NCBI GenBank assembly: GCA_025210375.1
Contig: JAOASB010000010.1
Span: 1-64,000, forward strand
Source of the DNA: Maledivibacter sp.
GTDB lineage: Bacteria > Bacillota > Clostridia > Peptostreptococcales > Caminicellaceae
DNA length: 64,000 nt
Direction of reading: 5' to 3'
Shown here: positions 32,432 to 41,762 of the stretch, piece after piece
How positions within the stretch are numbered: position 1 is the first letter of the stretch
How the letters are laid out: each line of letters opens with the position of its first letter
Made by a program: the position numbers and the translations under genes
The notes under the pieces: model-generated
The model's input: only the letters and a program-made list of their open reading frames with translations
What the model was told of the DNA's origin: nothing
Database searches by the model: none

Positions 32432-33748
32432 ATGGAGACTAAAAAAGCAAGAATAGTGTGTTATATTAATCAGTTCTTTGCTCAAATTGGTGGAGAAGAT
32501 AAGGCCAATGTCGGAGTAAGTGTTAAAAATGAACCTGTAGGACCAACGCTTTTATTTGACAAAATGCTTAAGGATATAGGTGATGTAGTTGGTACTGTCA
32601 TATGTGGGGATAATTACTTTGTAGAAAATCAGGATCAAGCAATAGATGAGGCTATGAAAATAATCGAAGAGCTTAAACCCGATATATTCTTTGTGGGACC
32701 TTCATTTACCGCAGGTCGCTATGGTATGAACTGTGGGGCCATTGCCATGGCAGTAAGTAAGAAATTAGGAATACCATGTATTGCAGGAATGAATGAAGAA
32801 GCTCCTGCTGTTCCGATATATCAACAAAGTATGTTCATTTTAAAGACAGCACAAAGTGCAAGAAGACTAAAAGATGCTGTAAAGTCCATGGTAGGGGTAG
32901 GTAGAAAAATTCTTACAGGAGAAAGAGTTGGAAGTGCAGCCTTAGAAGGTTATTTTATTAGAAATAGATTGATTAATGAATTAGTTGAAAAAACAGCTTC
33001 ACAAAGAGCCATCGAAATGCTTAAAAATAAGCTTACTGGTGATGAGTGGGTGTCAGAAATTGAAGCTCCAAAATATAAGAAAATAGAGCCACCTAAACCA
33101 TTAGCTGATATAAAAAATGCAAAAATAGCTATAGTTTCAGATGGGGGTTATATACCTACTGACAACCCAGATCAAATTAAGTCTGCTGCGGCGTCAACCT
33201 TTGGAAGATATGACTTAGATCATCTCGTAAAAGAAGATGGTATGGTAATACATGCAGGATATGATAAGGTATATGTAGATGAGGACCCAAATAGACTTCT
33301 TCCTAGAGATGCTATGAAGGAACTAGAAGAGCATGGTGAAATTGGTTCTTTGTCACCATATACTTATATGACCACCGGTAATGTAATGGCAGTAAAAATT
33401 GCTGAAAATATTGGGGATGAAATTGTAAAAGGATTGTTAACTGATAAAGTAGATGCAGCTATACTAACTTCAACGTGAGGTACTAGTACACGCTGCGGTG
33501 CAGTGATAGCTAGCAAAATAGAGGAAGCCGGCATACCTGTTGTTCAAATAACAGCTGTTGTAGATGTTCCTAAGACTGTAGGTGTTTCAAGAATCTTAAG
33601 AGGCGACACCATTTCAAGTCCTCTTGGCAATCCAAATCTTCCGAAAGAAGAAGAAGATAACGGTAGAATGTCCCTTGTGATCAAGGCAATGGACATGCTG
33701 ACTAAGCCAGGACAAGTTGGCGTAGTTGAGACCGTTGAATTAGGATAG
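32432..33748 (+). CDS. Selenocysteine-containing reductase component B subunit (GrdB/GrdF/GrdH-like)
   Basis: 438 residues read through an in-frame UGA at 33,476-33,478 (Sec349) to a TAG at 33,746. The same frame continues after the UGA with GTSTRCGAVIASKIEEAGIP and RGDTISSPLGNP, which matches the C-terminus of this family, so the UGA is selenocysteine and not a stop. Just after the UGA, bases 33,480-33,520 can fold into a short hairpin (CAC/GTG core), as a bacterial SECIS should. In members I recall the motif is UGTCTRCGA; here the first Cys is Ser. The N-terminus (INQFFAQIGGEDKAN) is typical. No grdA, grdC, grdD or thioredoxin genes are in the window. Confidence 0.92.
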
Positions 33749-34406
33749 TAGTTTCATGACAATGTAAGATAGTAGAATAAGTTTTAAAGAATCTTTAAAC
33801 CAATGGTATAGACAGATTTTGGAATAATATCTGTACTCAAAATAATAGATAACTCTTATGATCGTATTGAAATTAAATTCAATTCAATGCGGTCTTTTCT
33901 TATGTTGATTTTGATGTAATGTTTCTTGACGATTGTTCTACCTCGAGAGGTGGTACCGACCTCCATTTTGACAGAAAACCCAGGAATAACTAAAAATAAA
34001 GTGTTAGTGTCAATTTTAGAGTATCATAAACAACAAGTTGGTTTTTCAAATGAACTAGTTGAAGAAACTGTAATAACAATAACTAAACCTTATGATAGAC
34101 AGTGGATTCATATTTAGAATAACAAAACTGACTTAGCAGGGATTATAGAATTTGCCAATAATCACAATATTCCCATTGCTTCATTGCGATGAATTTGATA
34201 AAATTAAACATCCTGTATTCTCCTATTTCCTTGAGCCGACATAATTAATAATGGATGAACAGCTCCAAAATATCACATGCTTTTGCAAAGTTTTTATATT
34301 GCCAGGCTGTTAAAAATATTAGGTGTAGAGAATAATTTAATAGAGAATCCTAAAGGTTTTTTATTTTTCTTGATTATGTAGATAAAATAAGGGAGGTTGT
34401 TGTAAA
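33749..34406. other. Intergenic zone with unidentified coding relics
   Basis: A broken reading pattern suggests an old gene: 33,926-34,117 reads LTENPGITKNKVLVSILEYH and VGFSNELVEETVITITKPYD, then continues after a stop with TDLAGIIEFANNHNIPIAS, and 34,264-34,409 has PKYHMLLQSFYIARLLKIL. I could not name the family. A weak hairpin (GATCGTATTGAA..TTCAATGCGGTC, about 33,861-33,895, followed by TTTTCTTAT) may be the terminator of the selenoprotein operon. Confidence 0.35.
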
Positions 34407-34529
34407 GTGATTAATATGATATCAACATGCATTGTTGGTGGGATATTTTTGTTTATAACAATTGCCACTGTAGTAAAAATAGGGGTAAAAGAGGGTATAA
34501 TAGAATTAAAGAAACAAGATTTTACTTAG
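34407..34529 (+). CDS. Small membrane peptide, 40 residues
   Basis: GTG start nine bases after GGGAGG; the peptide is MINMISTCIVGGIFLFITIA plus a charged tail (KEGIIELKKQDFT), that is, one membrane span. It lies 24 bases before another membrane protein gene with its own AGGAGG, so the two are probably co-expressed. Function unknown. Confidence 0.5.
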   Translation: MINMISTCIVGGIFLFITIATVVKIGVKEGIIELKKQDFT

Positions 34530-34553
34530 TTTAAATAGGAGGAATATTAATTT

Positions 34554-35063
34554 ATGAAAGATAAGAATAGGAATCTATTTATAGTAAGCATAGGGATAAT
34601 TTTTTGGATACTTTATCTTTGTGACTCTGAAATGTCTAGATATGGGATTTATACAATTTTCAGTTATAACACCCACGAAGTTCTGTCTATAATACCATTT
34701 CTATCTATTACTGTTACTGTATTTTGGCTATTGGGATTAATAATAAAATTTATTAGAGATAAAAGCATTAAAGCAAATAAGTTTTTATGTATTTTACTGA
34801 TTATTTTATTTATTGTTCAAGGGATGTATATATTAGATGAAAGTCAGATAGTAACTACATCGTTTGTTACAGATATAGATAGAATCAATAGGGATAAGAT
34901 GGAAATTGTTATTTATACAGATGAATATGATTTAACATTGGATTGTCCAATGATAGTATTAGACTTATTGAAAACTGATGGCACAGAATACGGTATTACC
35001 TATGAGTGGAATAAAAAAAATCCAAAGTATGGTAAACTATGTATTGTACAGTCTATAAATTAA
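34554..35063 (+). CDS. Hypothetical membrane protein, 169 residues
   Basis: AGGAGG eight bases upstream of ATG. Three hydrophobic segments (LFIVSIGIIFWILYL, VLSIIPFLSITVTVFWLLGL, FLCILLIILFIVQGMYIL) precede an extracytoplasmic acidic domain. The last codons and the stop overlap one arm of a family A repeat (35,054-35,083), so the natural C-terminus may have been rewritten by the element. Family not recognised. Confidence 0.6.
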   Translation: MKDKNRNLFIVSIGIIFWILYLCDSEMSRYGIYTIFSYNTHEVLSIIPFLSITVTVFWLLGLIIKFIRDKSIKANKFLCILLIILFIVQGMYILDESQIVTTSFVTDIDRINRDKMEIVIYTDEYDLTLDCPMIVLDLLKTDGTEYGITYEWNKKNPKYGKLCIVQSIN

Positions 35064-35083
35064 GATTTATCCTAAACTCTATA
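35054..35083. repeat. Partial family A arm overlapping a gene end
   Basis: TATAAATTAAGATTTATCCT followed by AAACTCTATA matches the right arm of the copy at 61,957-62,060. The rest of the element is absent. Confidence 0.55.
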
Positions 35084-35122
35084 TCCGAAATTAATGAAGT
35101 ATTATATTTGAGGAGGTCTGAT

Positions 35123-35224
35123 ATGAATATTAATTCACTCAATTTATATCAAGGGCAGGCTTCAAATTATTCTAGTAAGCCAAGTAATCAAACTAGTAAA
35201 TTTATTGAGATATTGAAAAGTTGA
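35123..35224 (+). CDS. Small protein, 33 residues
   Basis: ATG eight bases after GAGGAGG. The product starts MNINSLNLYQGQASNYSSKP and is Ser/Asn-rich with no hydrophobic span. The strong ribosome-binding site is the main evidence for translation. It could be a fragment of a longer lost gene. Confidence 0.35.
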   Translation: MNINSLNLYQGQASNYSSKPSNQTSKFIEILKS

Positions 35225-35390
35225 ATTAAAGTACCATTAGTTTTTTCAAAGGAAAGTACTATACTATTATCTGAAATATCCATTATTATTTATCTACAAA
35301 GCCATGGAAATTTTCCTTAAGAGGTATAGTTTAGTTTCTCACTCCTAAAATCCCCTCTTACTGTTTTTCTAATAAATATGATCATAAATA

Positions 35391-35446
35391 AAATCTCCTT
35401 GGTTAATATTTCAGTTTTTACCAAGAAGATTTTATTTACATAAAAA
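35391..35446. terminator. Bidirectional terminator
   Basis: AAATAAAATCTCCTTGGT pairs with ACCAAGAAGATTTTATTT. It lies between the small gene on the plus strand and the end of the GntR gene on the minus strand and would work for both. Confidence 0.65.
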
Positions 35447-35457
35447 TTTTAAGATAT

Positions 35458-36165
35458 TTATATGGAGTCTAATAATTCTTTGTCAAGTACCATTGAGTTG
35501 AAAGATTTTACCACAAGATCTTTCAAATAATCGAATAGCTTATCTAAATATTTTGTAACCTCGTCAGTTGAGCCACTTGCAATTGCGCGCATCAATCCTA
35601 TATGACCATAATTAATATTCTTAGTCATTTCTTCGTCTACATAGTAACGCTGAAAATAAATTCTACGAGATGAGGGTTGCAATGGTTTGAGGGCCCCAGC
35701 TGCATATACATTGCGAGCACAATCTGCAATAAAGAAATTAAATTCATCATCAATTCTTATTGCTTCAACTGCATCTTTATTTTTTGTAGCTATTTCGTAA
35801 CGGCCGGCTAGTTCTAATAGGTGTTCTCTTTCTTTTGCAGTTGCGAATTTAGTTGCTCGTAACATGATGAGCTTTTCTAGTAATCTTCTAACCTCCATCT
35901 GGAGTAAGGCTTCTTCTAATCTTATTGGTAATATAGTAATTCCACTTCTTGGAATAATTTCTACGAGTCTAGTTTGTTCTAACTTTTTTATAGCTTCTCT
36001 AACGGGGGTTCTACCAATATTGATAAAACTACTTAGTTCTTTTTCAGAATAAGATTGACCGGGCTTTAGTTCTAAAGTAACAATTGCTTCTTCAAGGATA
36101 TAATATGCTTTTTCCGTCAGATTTACAAAAGTCATATTTTCAAAGTACTCAAGTCTTTTGTACAT
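35458..36165 (-). CDS. GntR-family (FadR/FCD) transcriptional regulator
   Basis: 235 residues. The N-terminal winged helix has AIVTLELKPGQSYSEKELSS and IGRTPVREAIKKLEQTRLVE. The C-terminal helical FCD domain (MEVRRLLEKLIMLRATKFAT and RIDDEFNFFIADCARNVYAA) usually binds an acid ligand, often with metal. It is divergent from the BCCT transporter gene, so it probably regulates the 36.5-40.7 kb set. A family A repeat lies in the shared upstream region. AGGAGG is present on the minus strand just before the start. Confidence 0.92.
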   Translation of the reverse strand: MYKRLEYFENMTFVNLTEKAYYILEEAIVTLELKPGQSYSEKELSSFINIGRTPVREAIKKLEQTRLVEIIPRSGITILPIRLEEALLQMEVRRLLEKLIMLRATKFATAKEREHLLELAGRYEIATKNKDAVEAIRIDDEFNFFIADCARNVYAAGALKPLQPSSRRIYFQRYYVDEEMTKNINYGHIGLMRAIASGSTDEVTKYLDKLFDYLKDLVVKSFNSMVLDKELLDSI

Positions 36166-36190
36166 TTATGGTGCCTCCTTTAAGTCCTTC

Positions 36191-36293
36191 TATAGAGAGT
36201 TTAGGGTAAATCTCAATTTATCCATATCAAAATAGCCCATACTGTTGGGAGTTTTGATGTGGATAAATTAAAGTTTTGACTGAAATCTCTATA
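36191..36293. repeat. Family A repeat between divergent GntR and BCCT genes
   Basis: Ends TATAGAGAGTTTAGGG and TGAAATCTCTATA; arms TCAATTTATCCATATCAAAA and GATGTGGATAAATTAAAG show paired changes (TATACAT to TATCCAT on one side, ATGTATA to ATGTGGATA on the other), so the hairpin is kept. Confidence 0.8.
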
Positions 36294-36412
36294 CATTTAA
36301 CATTTTAATACAAATACTTATGGAATACAATGTATGATAATTTATACATAAAGGTAATAGAATAATCCTATGCCCAAAACCTAGGAAAATCCAATTAATA
36401 TTAGGCAAACGC

Positions 36413-36440
36413 TTGCAAGATAATATATTTGTGATATAAT
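36413..36440 (+). promoter_or_regulatory. Sigma-A-like promoter for the BCCT operon
   Basis: TTGCAA (36,413-36,418), 16-base spacer, TATAAT (36,435-36,440), 45 bases before the ATG of the transporter. Confidence 0.6.
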
Positions 36441-36484
36441 ACTAATATATTTATAATATATTACAAAAAGGAAGGAGAATTTCT

Positions 36485-38047
36485 ATGAATCAAAAGAAAT
36501 CAAGATTCGAAAATGTAGACCACAAATTAATGTGGCCATCAATTATTTTTGTCCTTGCAGTTATGATTTTAGCTGCGCTTTTTCCAGAAAAGCTTAATGC
36601 ATTAACGGCGAAGGGGGCAGGATTTATTACACATCAACTTGGATTTATTATACAAATAGTTGCTTTAGGGTGTGTTGGTGTATTGGCGTGGTTAGCATTT
36701 GGTAAATACAGCACAGTACGTTTTGGTGGTAAAGATGCAAAACCAGAGTTTTCTTTTGTAAGCTTTGCATTCATGATGTTTACAGCCGGTGTAGGGGCTG
36801 GCTTGGTATATTGGGCTATAGGAGAGCCTATATATTATATGCAATGGCCGCCATATGGATATGAGCCAATGAGTGCTGAAGCAAGTACTTGGTCAATTGC
36901 TTATTCAATCTATCATTGGAATATTATTGGATGGAGTATTTTCTTACTTCCTGCAATTCCATATGCTTATTACTTGCATAATAGAAGAAAAACGAATTTA
37001 AGACTTAGTGCCCTATGTACTGAAGTAATAGGGGAAAAACATGAAAGTTCGTGGTTAGGATATTTGATTAATATATTTGCAATTTTTGGGACATTAGGAG
37101 CATTTTCAACCTCGATGGGGGTTTCAGCCGATCTATTGAGTGCTGGGCTAAATAAATTATTTCATATTCAACCTACTGTTGGAGTGAAAGTAGCTATTGT
37201 TGCGTCCTTCATAATTTTCTATGCAATAATTATGTTATTAGGACTTAAAAAAGGTATTAGTAAATTAGCTAACATCTGTGTTTATATTTCCGTGGGTATG
37301 ATTACATTTATTCTAATGGCTGGGCCTACTTCATTTATTATAAATTATACTTCCGATAGCGTTGGGATGGTATTAAATAACTTTTTTAGAATGTCATTTT
37401 ATACAGATCCAGTAATGAAATCCGGGTTTCCACAGGATTGGACAATTTTTTACTGGGCATGGTATTTTGCATATTTAGTAATGATGGGATTATTTATAGC
37501 AAAGGTATCCTATGGTAGAAAAATAAAGGAAGTAGTATTGACATGTGTGATAGGATCATCCCTTGGATGTATGCTATTCTTAGGAATTCTAGGGGGATAT
37601 ACCGTAAATGGTATATTAACGAATACATTGCCAATTATAGAATGGTTTACTAATCTAGGATTGGCAGGAGCCATCATTGAAGTTATTGCTTCCGTTCCAC
37701 TTGGATCTATAGTTTTAGTAATATTTTTAATTGCTGCATATTTCTTAATAACAACTACTATGACTTCCGCAACCTATGCTGTATCTATGATGACAACTAA
37801 GAATTTAAAACCAAATGAAGATCCGGATTTAGCAGTTAGATTAATTTGGTGCGTAGCGGTTGGGGCGATCTCTATGGTTGCTTTATTAATGGGTGGCGCT
37901 ATCAATACTATTAAATCAATGGCTATTATTTCAGCACCTCCAATGATTGTTCTCTACATCATTATGTTTATTTGTTTACTAAAATGGCTCAAAAAAGATT
38001 ATAGAATAAAGGAAAGACTGGAGGAACTTTCTAGTGATGACAATTAA
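36485..38047 (+). CDS. BCCT-family betaine/carnitine/choline transporter
   Basis: 520 residues with about 12 membrane spans. The family signature is clear: FTAGVGAGLVYWAIGEPIYY and DWTIFYWAWYFAYLVMMGLF. It imports (or exchanges) a trimethylammonium compound such as glycine betaine, carnitine or a proline betaine. The ATG follows AAGGAAGGAG. The next gene overlaps its 3' end by 11 bases, so the FAD oxidoreductase is co-translated. Confidence 0.93.
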   Translation: MNQKKSRFENVDHKLMWPSIIFVLAVMILAALFPEKLNALTAKGAGFITHQLGFIIQIVALGCVGVLAWLAFGKYSTVRFGGKDAKPEFSFVSFAFMMFTAGVGAGLVYWAIGEPIYYMQWPPYGYEPMSAEASTWSIAYSIYHWNIIGWSIFLLPAIPYAYYLHNRRKTNLRLSALCTEVIGEKHESSWLGYLINIFAIFGTLGAFSTSMGVSADLLSAGLNKLFHIQPTVGVKVAIVASFIIFYAIIMLLGLKKGISKLANICVYISVGMITFILMAGPTSFIINYTSDSVGMVLNNFFRMSFYTDPVMKSGFPQDWTIFYWAWYFAYLVMMGLFIAKVSYGRKIKEVVLTCVIGSSLGCMLFLGILGGYTVNGILTNTLPIIEWFTNLGLAGAIIEVIASVPLGSIVLVIFLIAAYFLITTTMTSATYAVSMMTTKNLKPNEDPDLAVRLIWCVAVGAISMVALLMGGAINTIKSMAIISAPPMIVLYIIMFICLLKWLKKDYRIKERLEELSSDDN

Positions 38048-39428
38048 TAAAACTTCAGTAAAGCAAGATGAAAACACAGTTTATCGAAAGGAACAAGTAA
38101 CTTTTGACAATATAGAGCTGATTGGGGAGTATGATGTGGTAGTGGTGGGTGGAGGTCCAGCCGGTGTAGCCGCAGCTGAAACCACTGCTAGACAAGGTTT
38201 GAAGACATTGTTAGTTGAAAAAAATGGTTTTCTAGGAGGACAAGCCGTTGGTGGTTTATCTGGAACTATTTGTGGTCTATACTTAACCAATGAAGAATGG
38301 ACTTGTAAAAATGGGCCGAAGCAAATTGTCTTTGGTTTTGCAGAAAAGTTAAGGCAAAGATTACTAAGAAATGGAGGATTATCTGAACCTCAGCTTTATG
38401 GCAATACCTATGTAGATGCTCACGATCCATTTGTTTGGAAGTATTCAGCAGAAGAATTAGTAATTGAAGCGGGTGCCGAAATTCTATACCATACAGTAGT
38501 AACCGATGTAAGGGTAGAAGATAGAAAGATAAAGGAAGTTGTTGTAAATACAGCCGATGGCTATGGATTAATCAAAGCCGATTATTTTATCGATACTTCG
38601 GGAGATGCAGTGCTTGTTGCGGCTGCTGGTGGTGAATTTAGGATGGGGCACAATGGCGTTGTCCAAAATCCATCACTAATTTTTATGATCAATGGCGTTG
38701 ATGATGAAAAATTCTGGAATTATTTTGGAGAAAACACAATTTGCAACGATGATTTTTCTGAAAAAATTCGTGAAGCGGAAAGAAAATTTGGTGTAAGCTT
38801 ACCAAGAAAGAAAATATGGATTTTTAAATGTCCAAATAAGGGACAGCTATATATTAACGCTACAAGTATATCTAAAAATGATGGGAATTGTTTAAACTGT
38901 ATTAAGGCTGAAGAGCGGACTTATGCCGAAATAGCTGCTAGAAAACAGGCATTAGCTTATTTTAGATTATTGAAGGAATATATTCCTGGTTGTAAAAACA
39001 GCTATATTACAGTCACTGGGAGTGAGGTAGGAGTTAGGCAAACAAGGTCTATTGTTGGGAAAAGGACTTTATTGAATACAGATGTAGAGAATTGTGTCAA
39101 GTTTGAGGATGGTATTGCTAAAAGTTCTTGGCCCATTGAACTACATCGTGGCGAAAGACCCAAATTATTTTGGCTGCAAAATGATTATTATGAGATTCCA
39201 TTTGGAACAATGGTTCCTGCTAGTTTAGATAATGTTTTGGTAGCGGGTAGATGTATTGATGCAGAGCATGAAGCCTTAGCATCATCAAGAGTAACTGCAC
39301 AGTGTTTTTCACAGGGATACGCGGCGGGAATAGCTATGATGTTATCCAAAAAAACTAGAACTAAGGTCTATGACATAGATGGGAAAGATGTAAGAAAAGC
39401 GTTGAAAGAAGATGGCGCTAGATTATAA
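38037..39428 (+). CDS. FAD-dependent oxidoreductase (FAD_oxidored family)
   Basis: About 463 residues. The N-terminal dinucleotide fold is YDVVVVGGGPAGVAAAETTA, followed by LVEKNGFLGGQAVGGLSG, typical of PF12831 proteins. The C-terminus has the second FAD contact (VLVAGRCIDAEHEALASSRV). A Cys-rich NCLNCIKAEE occurs mid-protein. ATG at 38,037 is chosen over GTG at 38,034. It overlaps the transporter gene, so its substrate is probably the imported compound or a derivative. Catalytic activity is unknown. Confidence 0.85.
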   Translation: MTINKTSVKQDENTVYRKEQVTFDNIELIGEYDVVVVGGGPAGVAAAETTARQGLKTLLVEKNGFLGGQAVGGLSGTICGLYLTNEEWTCKNGPKQIVFGFAEKLRQRLLRNGGLSEPQLYGNTYVDAHDPFVWKYSAEELVIEAGAEILYHTVVTDVRVEDRKIKEVVVNTADGYGLIKADYFIDTSGDAVLVAAAGGEFRMGHNGVVQNPSLIFMINGVDDEKFWNYFGENTICNDDFSEKIREAERKFGVSLPRKKIWIFKCPNKGQLYINATSISKNDGNCLNCIKAEERTYAEIAARKQALAYFRLLKEYIPGCKNSYITVTGSEVGVRQTRSIVGKRTLLNTDVENCVKFEDGIAKSSWPIELHRGERPKLFWLQNDYYEIPFGTMVPASLDNVLVAGRCIDAEHEALASSRVTAQCFSQGYAAGIAMMLSKKTRTKVYDIDGKDVRKALKEDGARL

Positions 39429-39572
39429 ATGAGAAAATTCCATAATACATTTAAAGAATTTTTCAATACAAAATGTATTAGAGAGAGTCAAGAAAGTAAT
39501 CTATATATTGTATTTCAAAATTGATAATGTCAATTATGCAAGTTTCTCAAATAATATAATGGAGGAAAAATT

Positions 39573-40730
39573 ATGAAAGAAAATCTAATTAAATCAATTG
39601 AATTTTTACCGGTGAATATTTCAGCTTCAAACTGGAGTCAAAACACTTGTATTGTTAAAGTAACTGATAATGCAGGTAGATATGGAATAGGGGAAGCAGA
39701 TGGTTCTCCAAGTGTAATTGCAGCATTTGCAAATTGTGAGACGGAACATAAATGGTTAACTAATCTTACAGAAGTATTAGTAGGTAGAGATCCTATTGAA
39801 TTTGATGCTAACTGGGATTTAATGTATGAAACCACACGCTGGATTGGAATGCGTGGATTTGGGATGTTTGCAATCTCAGGTATTGACATGGCTTTATATG
39901 ATTTAGCTGGAAAACAGCATAATTTACCGGCTTATAAATTACTAGGTGGACAATTTAGAGATAAAGTTACGCCCTATTTCACCCTATATCCCGATTGTCC
40001 ATCGGATTCTGAACCGGAAATTGCATTAAAAGCTTATGAGCCCTTATTGAAAAAAGCTAAAGAGAAAAAAGTCAAGGCCGTTAAAATATGTATTATGCAG
40101 GATGCAAAGATGACTAAACAACAAGTAGTGGATTACTTAAAAGCATGTCGTAAAATGCTGGGGCATGATATCGACATGATGTGTGATTTCCTATATCGTT
40201 TCACGGATTGGGAAGAATGCAGATGGATTTTAGATAGAATTAAAGATGTAGATTTATATTTCGCTGAAGCCATGTTACCCCATGACGACCTAGAAGGACA
40301 TAGAAAATTATCAGAGACAGTGTCCACGAGGATTTGTGGTGCTGAAATGGCTACCACTAGATTTGAATGTGAACAGTGGCTAAAATATTCTAAGGTTTCA
40401 GTTATTCAACCGGATTATAATAGGGCCGGAGGGTTAACTGAATTACGTCGAATCATGCATATGGCGGAGCAGTACAATGTTCAGGTTTCTCCTCATCAAT
40501 GGAAAACAGGTATCACAGCTGCAGCTTGTAGACATTTGCACATTGCTAACAAATATACCACTTATGTAGAATATTTACATCCGGATTTTTATGGTGGATC
40601 ATTGAGAAAAAACCTTACTACAAATGAAGCTCCTATTATTGATGGGTACTTAGAAAAATCAGAAGTTCCAGGTCTAGGCATTGATATTAATAAAGAATTT
40701 TATAAAGAGATAACGGGAAAAGAATTTTAG
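39573..40730 (+). CDS. Mandelate racemase/muconate lactonizing enzyme-family protein (enolase superfamily)
   Basis: 385 residues with the capping domain and TIM barrel of the enolase superfamily. Metal ligands are D205 (MMCDFLYRF), E232 (YFAEAMLP) and E258 (RICGAEMAT). A His/Asp dyad is D281 (IQPDYNRAGG) and H308 (SPHQWKTG), spaced 27 residues as in mandelate racemase (D270/H297). At the strand-2 base site the sequence is VKICIM, so the usual second Lys of KxK is Cys (K171-I-C173); H308 is then the main base, which fits an acid-sugar-type dehydratase more than a racemase. GGAGGAAAAA precedes the ATG. The substrate is unknown; the transporter suggests a betaine-like acid or sugar acid. Confidence 0.88.
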   Translation: MKENLIKSIEFLPVNISASNWSQNTCIVKVTDNAGRYGIGEADGSPSVIAAFANCETEHKWLTNLTEVLVGRDPIEFDANWDLMYETTRWIGMRGFGMFAISGIDMALYDLAGKQHNLPAYKLLGGQFRDKVTPYFTLYPDCPSDSEPEIALKAYEPLLKKAKEKKVKAVKICIMQDAKMTKQQVVDYLKACRKMLGHDIDMMCDFLYRFTDWEECRWILDRIKDVDLYFAEAMLPHDDLEGHRKLSETVSTRICGAEMATTRFECEQWLKYSKVSVIQPDYNRAGGLTELRRIMHMAEQYNVQVSPHQWKTGITAAACRHLHIANKYTTYVEYLHPDFYGGSLRKNLTTNEAPIIDGYLEKSEVPGLGIDINKEFYKEITGKEF

Positions 40731-40765
40731 TTTAAATAGCTAATGTAAGGGTGTAAATGCAAAGA

Positions 40766-40804
40766 AGATGTTTCTATTAAAGAAAAGAAACATCTTTTTT
40801 TGTA
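40766..40804 (+). terminator. Terminator after the MR-like gene
   Basis: AAGATGTTTCT pairs with AGAAACATCTT, followed by T7, about 35 bases after the stop. Confidence 0.8.
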
Positions 40805-40977
40805 CTAATCTTATTTATTTAAATGGGGAAATTGAAAAAATAAACAAAACGATCAATCTAATTGACAGTATCAATAATGTGGGAGATAATGAAAATATCA
40901 TTTATGTACCAAGGAAAATCAAGCTTTATCAAGTAAGGATATCTCACTAAAGAACTATCAACAAAAGGAGGAGAAAA

Positions 40978-41412
40978 ATGAAGAGTTTTGAGACATCAAA
41001 GTTGGTCAAGGGTGAAGATATGAATCATCACGATACTTTATTTGCAGGAAGGATGGCTGAGTGGTTTGCTGAGGCATCTTTTTTAGGAGCATCTAACCTA
41101 TATGGCAAATATGGTGAGGCAGATCATCTAGTGGCTGTTGAGATTCATTCCATGAAATATTTAGGCCCTTCCTTTAATGGTGATATGATTAGATTTGTAT
41201 CAACGGGTATACAAGCAGGTAAAACTAGTCTAACGGTCTATACTAAGGTACTTAGAAACAATACAGATATTAAGGTGGCAGAAGGTTTTGTAACCTTCGT
41301 TTGCATTGATGGTAACAAAAAGAAAATACCACATAATATTGTGATTGATGAACCAAAAACAAATGAAGAAATAGATATACTTGAAAGATTTAACAAAATA
41401 AGGGCTAAATGA
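40978..41412 (+). CDS. Hotdog-fold acyl-CoA thioesterase
   Basis: 144 residues: DMNHHDTLFAGRMAEWFAEA is the classic hotdog N-x-HGT-LFxGR-x-W pattern, and VEIHSMKYLGPSFNGDMIRF the second strand pair. It should hydrolyse an acyl-CoA. It has a strong AAAGGAGGAG site and its own upstream region, so it may be separate from the MR operon, but it is the next gene and could release a betainyl- or similar CoA. The specific substrate cannot be inferred. Confidence 0.85.
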   Translation: MKSFETSKLVKGEDMNHHDTLFAGRMAEWFAEASFLGASNLYGKYGEADHLVAVEIHSMKYLGPSFNGDMIRFVSTGIQAGKTSLTVYTKVLRNNTDIKVAEGFVTFVCIDGNKKKIPHNIVIDEPKTNEEIDILERFNKIRAK

Positions 41413-41543
41413 TATAATGAAATTGGTAATGACTAGTAGAGTTAAGTTAGAACCTAAGTAACTTTTTATATAAAAATGAGACTATACCAAATAGGACGTT
41501 TTAAGACTAATATTCAGTAGACAAGTAAGAAAAGACTAATCGT

Positions 41544-41583
41544 AAAGTCCCTACTTATAATTCCTATAAGGGGACTTTTATTT
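41544..41583 (+). terminator. Terminator after the thioesterase gene
   Basis: AAAGTCCC pairs with GGGACTTT across an 19-base AT-rich loop, followed by TATTTTA. The rest of the 41,413-41,762 gap is unremarkable AT-rich sequence ending in AAAGGAG for the next gene. Confidence 0.65.
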
Positions 41584-41762
41584 TATACATTTAGGATTTA
41601 CAGTTAATTTAAATGCTTAGGAAAATAGCTTCGTTAACCATTATTCACCATTAAAATAGATGATTACTTGGCATAAAAGTTTACAAAATAGAAACATATT
41701 TTTATTCTTTAGAAATCAAAGCCTATTATAATATATGTATAAAAAATAAAGGAGTAGGTATA

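Noticed and set aside
33476..33478. Premature stop making two genes or a pseudogene of the reductase subunit
   Set aside because: The codon is UGA, the downstream frame is the same and continues the family, and selenocysteine at this place is known for the family.
31002..33748. Proline reductase (prd) identity for the reductase genes
   Set aside because: The second protein has the GrdB/F/H layout with a C-terminal Sec motif and about 438 residues, unlike PrdB.
40768..40950. 60-codon frame after the MR-like gene
   Set aside because: Its first codons are the terminator hairpin; no ribosome-binding site.
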